A stretch of DNA of 23,075 bases. It comes from Lentisphaeria bacterium (GTDB taxonomy: Bacteria; Verrucomicrobiota; Lentisphaeria; Victivallales; Victivallaceae). A program made the position numbers and the translations under genes. The notes beneath the pieces are model-generated. The model searched no databases. It had not been told where the DNA came from and saw only the letters and a program-made list of their open reading frames with translations. Shown here in pieces: positions 14,724-21,651 of this stretch. The stretch lies in the NCBI GenBank assembly GCA_018265615.1, contig JABLYX010000069.1, positions 2,146 to 25,220 of the forward strand. The letters run 5' to 3'. Position 1 is the stretch's first letter. Every line of letters begins with the position of its first letter.

Positions 14724-15782
14724 TCATTCTCCGCAGGAGCTCCCCGGAATCAGCTGAGCCACGGTCGCCGGAATCCGGATGTGGCCGGTTTCGCGCTTCG
14801 CCAGCGCCATGTTCAGCGTGTCGAGGCAGCTGCGGACCATCTGCTGCGGATCGACCTCAAGCGTGCTCAGCGGGACCGGCGAGGCGAATTCGCATCCCTG
14901 GTTCATGTGGGTCAGGATCGCGATGTCGCGCGGGATCCGCAGCCCGCGTTCGAGGATCGCGAGCAGCAGCCCGCGGCAGACGATGTCGTGGTTCACGAGG
15001 AACGCATCCGGCCTCGCGTCGCGGTCGGCGAGCAGCAGCTTGCCCTTCTCGTAGCCGTCGGTCTCCTTCTGCCCCCAGCGGTGGACGGTCACAGCGGCCC
15101 CGGTTCCCTCCGCTCCGGCCTCCGCGCCGCGCTGCTCCGCGCTGAAATATGCGCGGAAGTTCTCGTAGGCCAGCACCTCCGGCATCATGGAGACGACCGC
15201 GATTTTACGGTAGCCGCGCCCCGCGAGGTACTCGACGCCCTTGCGGACGGTCGCATACTGGTCGATCAGCAGCGGTTCGCACCAGGTCGCCCCGGGATGC
15301 TGTTCGAGGAATTCGGTCAGCTTCGGCGTGCGGTTGCTCGCGATGATCGCCTTGAGCTCGCCGCTCATGAGATCCTGCTCGAGGTCGAACATCGTTCGCG
15401 AGCCGGAGTCGAAGTCGAAATAGATCTTGAGGTTGAAATCCCGCTCCGGCGCCTGCTGCTGGAACTGGTCGATGAGCTGCGAATAGAGGTGGTTCTGGTC
15501 GCGGAACGGGTTTTTGCCGAAGACGAGCGCGATCACGTTCACGCGCTCCCGGGAACGCACGAACGTTCCGCGCCGCGGCTGGCGTTCGATGAGCTGCCGC
15601 TGCACGAGGTGCTGCAGGCTCTTGTGAATCGTGACCGGCGTGACGCGGTAGAGCCGCGCGAGCTCGACGGTCGAAGGCAGCCGCGATTTGTCCGGCAGCT
15701 CGCCGGAGATGATCCGCTGGGCGAGGTGATCCGCGATCTGCTGCTGGAGCGGCAGCGCGGTATCGGCTTTGAACGCTATCAT
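14724..15782 (-). CDS. GntR-type winged-helix regulator fused to LacI-type sugar-binding domain
   Basis: This protein of about 352 residues has a GntR-type winged helix in residues about 8-78 (LPLQQQIADHLAQRIISGEL, LPSTVELARLYRVTPVTIHK, then RRGTFV). A periplasmic-binding-protein-like effector domain of the LacI/GalR type follows from about residue 83 to the end (VNVIALVFG, GVEYLAGRGYRKIAVVS, PDAFLVNHDIVCRGLL, STLEVDPQQM). This is the AraR-like plan for a sugar-responsive repressor. Two ATGs lie close together (15788 and 15782); AAAGGA is only 2 nt before the first but 8 nt before the second, so 15782 is preferred. A palindromic operator in its own promoter implies autoregulation. It lies between the two glycan operons. 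The effector sugar is unknown. Confidence 0.9.
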   Translation of the reverse strand: MIAFKADTALPLQQQIADHLAQRIISGELPDKSRLPSTVELARLYRVTPVTIHKSLQHLVQRQLIERQPRRGTFVRSRERVNVIALVFGKNPFRDQNHLYSQLIDQFQQQAPERDFNLKIYFDFDSGSRTMFDLEQDLMSGELKAIIASNRTPKLTEFLEQHPGATWCEPLLIDQYATVRKGVEYLAGRGYRKIAVVSMMPEVLAYENFRAYFSAEQRGAEAGAEGTGAAVTVHRWGQKETDGYEKGKLLLADRDARPDAFLVNHDIVCRGLLLAILERGLRIPRDIAILTHMNQGCEFASPVPLSTLEVDPQQMVRSCLDTLNMALAKRETGHIRIPATVAQLIPGSSCGE

Positions 15783-15799
15783 GTCCATTATCCTTTCGC

Positions 15800-15815
15800 A
15801 CGGCGGAAACGCCGT
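15800..15815 (-). other. Leader hairpin upstream of the GntR-type gene
   Basis: ACGGCG-GAAA-CGCCGT is a perfect 6-bp inverted repeat with a 4-nt loop, just upstream of the ribosome binding site of the GntR-type gene and next to its operator. In the minus-strand mRNA it would form a small leader hairpin. A role is not established. Confidence 0.4.
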
Positions 15816-15857
15816 CTGGTATAGGATTATTTTATCTGGTATAATAATAGTATACCA
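15815..15857 (-). promoter_or_regulatory. Predicted operator/promoter of the GntR-type regulator gene
   Basis: A perfect palindrome TGGTATA-N7-TATACCA lies at 15837-15857. A third half-site TCTGGTATA at 15815-15823 repeats the one at 15835-15843 exactly 20 bp apart, on the same helix face. On the minus strand the palindrome overlaps a promoter, TTGGTA (15858-15853), 18 bp, TAAAAT (15834-15829), so binding would block transcription. TGGTATA-type half-sites fit GntR-family operators. No other copy was noticed in the window. Confidence 0.68.
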
Positions 15858-15930
15858 AAGTCGGATGCGAATGTCAATACCCGGTCGGAAAATTTTGCAG
15901 AAAAAGAAGCCGGGCGCGGGGAGGGCGCCG

Positions 15931-16938
15931 TTATTGACATGCCCCTTCGCGTCGCCGGGCGCGCGGGGAAACGCCGTACTCCTTTTTGAACGCGGTGGAG
16001 AACGCGGCGAAATTGTCGTAACCGCACCGGAGCGCGATCACTGAAACCGGCAGTCTGGTGGAGACGAGCAGAGTGTTCGCCCGTTTCAGCCGCAGATGGT
16101 AAAGCACCTGCATCGGCGTGGCGTCGTAGCGGTGTTTCACCTGACGGAGCAGGGTCGATATCGACATGTAGACCTCGGCAGCCATCATCTCCAGGGTCCA
16201 TTTTTTCTCGAGTGATCCGCTGACCTGCCGCCAGAGGTTTTCGAACGGATCGTCGGGGGGAGGCTCCGTCTGCACCGACTTCGGCAGATGGAAACTGCGG
16301 GCGAGCAGCTCGAGAATCTGGTCGGTGTACGAGGCGATCAGGGCTTCGCAGCCGTAAGGCGAACGGTCCGGCTTCAGCCCGAATGCGCACAGGGCGGCGG
16401 CCAGATCCATCGAATCGCAGTAGAAGTGCCAGGGCGGACGCTCGTCGGAGGTGTCGGCCGCCAGGCCGCGGATCACGTGGATCGATTCGAGGGCCAGCCC
16501 CTTCATGGCGGCCTCCAGTTGTACCGGCGGTGTTCTTCGGCCGAAAAAAGGCTGCGGCAGTCCGGCTGGGGGCAGGGGGGAATCCGGGTTCAGGTGGAAC
16601 CAGCAGAAGCGCCAGGGGGCGCTGCCGGTCTGACGGTAGAACTGTTCCTTTCCGGCCGGCAGGATGCAGAAGGAACCGGCGCTCTGCTCGTGTGTCTGCG
16701 CTCCCGCCGTCACTTCCCCGCTCCCGGAGCATGTGAACAGCGCGAAACGGAAGCCCGGTATCCTTCGCAACCGGAATCCGGGCGTCGCCCGGCTGACGCC
16801 GGCCATTCCGATTCCCGCATTGCGCAGCTTCAATATCACCGGATGCTTCAGGTAGAGCGGCAGGAAAAACTGCGCGGTCTCCCGGGGGATGACGTGTTCC
16901 TGGGTGATGCAGGTATTCAGGATGCTGTCCGGATTCAT
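15931..16938 (-). CDS. AraC-family transcriptional regulator
   Basis: This protein of 335 residues from the preferred start has an N-terminal cupin-like effector domain (GFRFALFTCSGSGEVTAG, SAGSFCILPAGKEQFYRQ, WRFCWFHLNPDSP). The C-terminal AraC DNA-binding domain has its first helix-turn-helix around TLEMMAAEVYMSISTLLRQV and its second at VSVIALRCGYDNFAAFSTAF, then KKEYGVSP. It most likely controls the divergent operon at 17167 and itself, because four direct repeats and two promoters lie between them. The frame starts at ATG 16983, but that has no ribosome binding site and only a short predicted leader. The ATG at 16938 (MNPDSIL) has GGGGAG 10 nt upstream and is preferred. The effector is unknown. 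Confidence 0.88.
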   Translation of the reverse strand: MNPDSILNTCITQEHVIPRETAQFFLPLYLKHPVILKLRNAGIGMAGVSRATPGFRLRRIPGFRFALFTCSGSGEVTAGAQTHEQSAGSFCILPAGKEQFYRQTGSAPWRFCWFHLNPDSPLPPAGLPQPFFGRRTPPVQLEAAMKGLALESIHVIRGLAADTSDERPPWHFYCDSMDLAAALCAFGLKPDRSPYGCEALIASYTDQILELLARSFHLPKSVQTEPPPDDPFENLWRQVSGSLEKKWTLEMMAAEVYMSISTLLRQVKHRYDATPMQVLYHLRLKRANTLLVSTRLPVSVIALRCGYDNFAAFSTAFKKEYGVSPRARRREGACQ

Positions 16939-16990
16939 CTGTTCCGCTCTCCCCGCCGGATGGAAACGGCGGTATGATTTCATGATTTCA

Positions 16991-17077
16991 GCGATTCAAC
17001 AATAATAAATCCCGTATAAAGCGATAATTCAAGCACATTTGGCGATTTAACAAAATAAAATAACGATTCTGCAAAAT
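16991..17077. promoter_or_regulatory. Direct-repeat operator array between the AraC gene and operon 2
   Basis: Four related direct repeats are visible: GCGATTCAACAATAA (16991), GCGATAATTCAAGCA (17021), GCGATTTAACAAAAT (17042) and ACGATTCTGCAAAAT (17063). The last three start exactly 21 bp apart, the half-site spacing typical of AraC-type binding. The first two overlap the -10 and -35 of the AraC gene's own predicted promoter; the last overlaps the -35 position of the divergent operon. The 183-bp gap is very AT-rich compared with the genes. Confidence 0.6.
17004..17032 (-). promoter_or_regulatory. Predicted promoter of the AraC-family gene
   Basis: On the minus strand TTGAAT (17032-17027), a 17-bp spacer and TTTATT (17009-17004). 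Both boxes fall on or next to operator repeats 1 and 2, which suggests autorepression. Confidence 0.5.
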
Positions 17078-17096
17078 TATTTTTTATTTTTGAATA

Positions 17097-17102
17097 TATA
17101 AT
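17097..17102 (+). promoter_or_regulatory. -10 element of glycan operon 2, no consensus -35
   Basis: A perfect TATAAT at 17097-17102 gives a start near 17109 and a leader of about 57 nt before the ATG at 17167. At the -35 position (17074-17079) there is only AAATTA, overlapping the end of operator repeat 4. This fits an activator-dependent promoter. Confidence 0.55.
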
Positions 17103-17166
17103 TTTAACAGGCAGAAAACACTGTCGCGGAAAATATTAAACCCGGAAAGGAAAGAGGGATTGTACG

Positions 17167-17829
<663 letters not shown>

Positions 17830-17840
17830 GAGGAGTCCCG

Positions 17841-20800
17841 ATGTATCGTCTTTTCGTGATGATTTTTACGGCCGCGATGACGGGACTGACTTTCTGCCTT
17901 GCGGCGGAGGAGCTTGAGACGATCGGTTTTGAGCAGGGGTTTCAGGATATCTGGGTGGGGCGGCCGGAGGCCGTCCGGATTGAAACCGCCGATTCCTCCG
18001 AGGGGAAGCAGTGCGCGGTTTTCGATCCCGGCGGCAGGACCGCGGAGATCGCCCGCGGAATCAAGCTGCGGCGCAATGAAATCTATACGGTGAAATTCGA
18101 TGCGCGTTCGACCTCGCCGGGCGGGGGGGCTCCCGAAATTCAGGTGCGGCTGCTGATGCGCTCCTTGAAAAAGCCGATCGACTGGTTCAAAGAGGCGGGC
18201 AGAGCGTCGGCGGAGTTGAATGTCCCGACGGCGCCCAAAGGGGAGTGGCAGACGTTTTCCTGCTCCTTCGGGCCGCTGCCGTACACCTGGCGGGATGCGG
18301 AGGTCAGCTCCGTCAATCTCTATTTTCAGGTCCTGCCGGGAAAGAAGCCGGGTAAAGTCCTGCTGGACAACATCCGCATTTCGACCCGTCCGGCGGAGGA
18401 GACGAAGCCGGAGATATCGTTTCTGCTGCCGGACCCCGTTCGTATTTTCGACCGGGTTCCGGATTTCAAAGTGACGCGGAGCGGCCGGGCGGGAGTGCTG
18501 CGCGTGACCGCCCGCAACGCCCGGGGGGAGGAGACGCTGAAACTCGAGGGCGCGCCCGGGGAAGGCGGTCTGGCCGTCCCGCTGCCCGGAGCGGATTATT
18601 ATGACGTCGCTGCGGAAGTCGTTGACGGAAAGACGGTCCTCGCCTCCGCCCGGACCTCCGTCGTGGTGACGACGCCGCTGCCGGGCGATTACTATTCGAC
18701 GCCGCATCCCGCTTTCGGAGTCTGGTGCCAGGTTGACGATCGCATGCACCGGCTCGGCGGCGGCAAATGGACGCGCCACACGCTGTTCACCTGTTTCCCG
18801 TCGGCCGACGGCGGCACGCCTCCCTCTCCGGAAAAGGTCGCGGCGCGTTCGCAGGTCAAGGTGATCATGAACGTCAATATTCCCCATCGCCCCCATTCCG
18901 CCGAGGAACTTGCGGAGCAGCGCCGCAAGCTCGAGCGCGAGATGATCTGCCGGAAAGGGCTGGTCGATATCTGGGAGACGCAGAACGAACCGATGCTCGG
19001 CGAAAATTTCCACGGCACCATGCAGCAGGCCGCCGACATCATGGCGCTGCAGAGTTCCGTCGCCCGGCAGCTCACTCCGGGCGTTCCCGTGGCCGGCATC
19101 TGCCTCAACCCGATGCAGAAGAACCATTTTATGCAATACCTGAACTATTATCGAAACAGCGGAATCGGCAGGCAGATCGACATGCTGGCGCTCCACCCCT
19201 ACATTCCCGGCGCCCAGAGTCCCGATACTTCCGGTTATGTCGAGACGGTCAACCGGCTCCGGAAGGAGGTTTCGGAGATCGCGGGGAGGGAGATACCCGT
19301 TTTCATCAGCGAGATCGGCTACTCCACCAAACCCGGCGGCGAAGTGACCGAGCTTCAGCAGGCGGCCTATCTGGCCAGGGTCGCGATGCTGAACCGCCGG
19401 ATTCCAGGGCTGGTCGGGTGTGTCTGGCACAACGGGGTCTGGACGGAGGCTTACAGCCGGAGGGAGTATGATTTCGGCATCATGAAGGGAGTCAAGGGTT
19501 CCCCGGTCCGCGAACCGAAACCGGCGTTTGCGGCATGGGCGACCGTCTCCCGCCAGACCTACAACGCCGATTACCTCCGCGAGCTGGATTTCGGCCGGAA
19601 CGTGCGTGCGCTGCTGTTTCGCCGCGACGGGAAGCCGCTGCTCGCGCTCTGGGGGCTGCAGGCGGAACCGGTTCCGGTCCGGCTTCCGCTGAACGTTCCG
19701 GAGGTCACTGTGGTTGAGCTGTGCGGACGGAGCCGGCGTGTCCGGCTTGCGGACGGCGTTCTGCCGCTGGCTCTGGGGGAGGCGCCGGTCTATGTCTCCG
19801 GCGATTTCCCGGCGATTTTCGACGAGCGGAGCTTTGCCGTGGCGATGGAGCCGGAAGTCCCGGCGACGCTCGCCGGCGTGCCGTTCGAATTCCGGGTCAG
19901 GCTGCCCGGCCATTTCAGCTCCGCCGTACTCCGCATTCCCGCCGGGGAGTACGGTACGGCGCAGGTGACGGGGAGCGGCGCCGACCGTACCGTAAGGATC
20001 ACTCCGGCCGCCGGCATCCGCCCCGGCAGTTACGGCCTGGAGCTGCGGCTGGAAGAGAACGGCCGCCCCCGCAGCATCCTTATCCGGCAGTTGGAAATTC
20101 TGAGGCCGGTGGAGTTCAGCCGCGTCGTTCCTGCCGCCGTTCCGCAGGGCCGCGCCATCCGCTGCATGGCGGAATTCCGGGATCCGGGGGCCGGGGAGGC
20201 AACCGTGGAAATCCTTGAAAACGGGGACCGGGTGATCGGGCTGGCCCGGGTGCCGGCCGCGGGGGAGAGCGTGATTCCGCTTTACCTCACCCGGATCGGG
20301 CGCAGGAACAGCTATTCCGCCCGCTTCACGCTCCCGGACGGTTCGAGCTACGTGCAGCCGCTCGGCGGGGAATTAACTCCGGTGTCGATCCCTTATTGCC
20401 GCGATGCGCTCGACCGGGTGGAGGAGTGGCCGGCGGGCGGAAGCTATGCCGTCGGCGATGGTGTGATGAGCAGTCACGGATTGACCGGGAAGAACGACCG
20501 TCCCTCCGGCGTCATCCGCCTGGCATGGGATGAGAACTTTCTCTATTATGCCGTCGATGTGAACGACGCGACCTGCCGTACGGCCGCCCGTCCCGCCGAC
20601 ATGTGGCAGGGGGATTCCCTGCAGTGCGGCATCGCCGTCGATCCGCAATTTATGCTCAGGCCGAACAACGACGGGCTTCAGGAGACCGCATATAATGAGT
20701 TCGGGACGGACCTTCGCAATCACGAAGCGCGCAGCTGGACCTGGGCAAGCATGAACCGCAATGCGATGCCGTGCAATCAGCCGGTTTCCGGCATCCGGCT

Positions 20801-21026
20801 CGATCACCGCCGCGACCGGAACCGGACGCTTTACCGGGCCGCGGTGCCGTGGAAGACACTGAATATCCGGCCGGAGGCGGGCATGCCGCTGAAATTGAGC
20901 ATCCTTTTCAATGATCTGGATGGCGGCGTCCGCCACTGGACGGCGTGGTTCGGCGGGATTGCCGACGGCAAGGATCCCGGGCTCTACGGTTCCGCGGTTC
21001 TGATGGAGCGGGAACCGCAGCCGTGA
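17841..21026 (+). CDS. Large exported clan GH-A-like glycosidase with CBM-like N- and C-termini
   Basis: This 1061-residue protein has a signal peptide (MYRLFVMIFTAAMTGLTFCLA). Residues about 25-185 form a jelly-roll carbohydrate-binding-like domain (ETIGFEQGFQDIWVG, GKVLLDNIRIS). The central part, about 270-600, reads as a TIM barrel with IWETQNEPML (acid/base candidate E383) and PVFISEIGYSTKPGG (nucleophile candidate E491), the clan GH-A pattern. Beta domains follow, and residues about 855-1058 resemble CBM9 (VIRLAWDENFLYYAVDVND, MWQGDSLQCGIAVDP, YRAAVPWKTLNI). The overall plan equals that of the 9862-13098 protein. The start at 17841 has GAGGAG 5-6 nt upstream; the frame extends only to a TTG at 17826. 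It should act outside the cytoplasm. The GH family and substrate are not assigned. Confidence 0.82.
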   Translation: MYRLFVMIFTAAMTGLTFCLAAEELETIGFEQGFQDIWVGRPEAVRIETADSSEGKQCAVFDPGGRTAEIARGIKLRRNEIYTVKFDARSTSPGGGAPEIQVRLLMRSLKKPIDWFKEAGRASAELNVPTAPKGEWQTFSCSFGPLPYTWRDAEVSSVNLYFQVLPGKKPGKVLLDNIRISTRPAEETKPEISFLLPDPVRIFDRVPDFKVTRSGRAGVLRVTARNARGEETLKLEGAPGEGGLAVPLPGADYYDVAAEVVDGKTVLASARTSVVVTTPLPGDYYSTPHPAFGVWCQVDDRMHRLGGGKWTRHTLFTCFPSADGGTPPSPEKVAARSQVKVIMNVNIPHRPHSAEELAEQRRKLEREMICRKGLVDIWETQNEPMLGENFHGTMQQAADIMALQSSVARQLTPGVPVAGICLNPMQKNHFMQYLNYYRNSGIGRQIDMLALHPYIPGAQSPDTSGYVETVNRLRKEVSEIAGREIPVFISEIGYSTKPGGEVTELQQAAYLARVAMLNRRIPGLVGCVWHNGVWTEAYSRREYDFGIMKGVKGSPVREPKPAFAAWATVSRQTYNADYLRELDFGRNVRALLFRRDGKPLLALWGLQAEPVPVRLPLNVPEVTVVELCGRSRRVRLADGVLPLALGEAPVYVSGDFPAIFDERSFAVAMEPEVPATLAGVPFEFRVRLPGHFSSAVLRIPAGEYGTAQVTGSGADRTVRITPAAGIRPGSYGLELRLEENGRPRSILIRQLEILRPVEFSRVVPAAVPQGRAIRCMAEFRDPGAGEATVEILENGDRVIGLARVPAAGESVIPLYLTRIGRRNSYSARFTLPDGSSYVQPLGGELTPVSIPYCRDALDRVEEWPAGGSYAVGDGVMSSHGLTGKNDRPSGVIRLAWDENFLYYAVDVNDATCRTAARPADMWQGDSLQCGIAVDPQFMLRPNNDGLQETAYNEFGTDLRNHEARSWTWASMNRNAMPCNQPVSGIRLDHRRDRNRTLYRAAVPWKTLNIRPEAGMPLKLSILFNDLDGGVRHWTAWFGGIADGKDPGLYGSAVLMEREPQP

Positions 21027-21115
21027 ACCCGCCGGGTTCATGAGATTTGTTCCGAAAAAGTTTTCGGATCGGTGGAAAAACGGCTTTCGTCGATGTAAAG
21101 TATGAAAGCCGTTTT
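21024..21115 (+). terminator. Three stacked hairpins ending glycan operon 2
   Basis: Three perfect inverted repeats follow one another: TGAACCC-GCC-GGGTTCA (21024-21040, containing the stop codon), TCCGAAAA-AG-TTTTCGGA (21051-21068), and AAAACGGCTTTC with GAAAGCCGTTTT (21077-21088 and 21104-21115, loop 15). The last has an A-tract before and a T-tract after and is the likely intrinsic terminator. It contains the ATG at 21102, which argues against that codon as a start. Confidence 0.75.
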
Positions 21116-21149
21116 GCCGTCTTTCAATATTTCTGCGGAGTTTCCCGGA

Positions 21150-21518
21150 GTGAAAAAACATTTGCTGATCCTGATTCTGGTCATTGCCGGAACCGGATTT
21201 TTCGCCGTACCGGAAGCGAAGGCGATGGACCCCGTCACCATTGCGATCCTCGCGCCCGCCGCGATGCGCATGGCCGAGGCGACCCATCCGTACATCATGC
21301 AGGGGATCGGCTGCGCCGCGCGCGGCATGGCGAAGGCCGGGCTGGCCGGGTTCCGCATCCTCTACCTGCCGTGGGGGGTCGTGCAGTGCACGCTCGGGCT
21401 CCCGCTCGGCGGGCTCGGCCCCGGGATCGGCAACATCGTCGAGGGCGGCACCGCGCCGTTCGAGCTCGGGTTCCGGCTCATCATGCTGCCGGTCAATTTC
21501 TGCGGCGTCGACATCTGA
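21150..21518 (+). CDS. Small exported protein of unknown function
   Basis: This 122-residue protein starts from a GTG at 21150. It has a clear signal peptide (MKKHLLILILVIAGTGFFAV then PEAKA before MDPV) and GCGGAG 9 nt upstream. The frame is open to an ATG at 21102, but that lies in the loop of the terminator hairpin and has no ribosome binding site. The mature part is hydrophobic and Gly/Pro-rich, with segments such as ILYLPWGVVQCTLGLPLGGLG and two or three cysteines. It has no motif I recognise. It may associate with a membrane. The gene stands alone between operon 2 and valS on the same strand; no clear promoter was found. Confidence 0.65.
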   Translation: MKKHLLILILVIAGTGFFAVPEAKAMDPVTIAILAPAAMRMAEATHPYIMQGIGCAARGMAKAGLAGFRILYLPWGVVQCTLGLPLGGLGPGIGNIVEGGTAPFELGFRLIMLPVNFCGVDI

Positions 21519-21537
21519 CCTGCGGGGCCTCCCTCCG

Positions 21538-21560
21538 CCGGAAAAAATCGGACTTTCCGG
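21538..21560 (+). other. Inverted repeat after the small exported-protein gene
   Basis: CCGGAAA (21538-21544) pairs perfectly with TTTCCGG (21554-21560) across a 9-nt loop, 20 bp after the stop codon. There is no T-tract, so it is at best a weak or rho-assisted terminator. Confidence 0.4.
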
Positions 21561-21593
21561 GATTCTCCCCGCGAAATTCTCCCGGAATTGTGC

Positions 21594-21599
21594 TATATT
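21594..21599 (+). promoter_or_regulatory. Predicted extended -10 promoter element of valS
   Basis: TATATT at 21594-21599 is preceded by TGTGC and by CCCGGAATT, the same spacer bases as promoter P1 at 4325. The -35 position has only GCGAAA, so the extended -10 may compensate. The expected transcription start is about 45 bp before the ATG. Confidence 0.6.
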
Positions 21600-21651
21600 A
21601 ACCGGGCATGCATCATTATCAACCAGAGATCATATGGAGTGAAAGAGCGAC

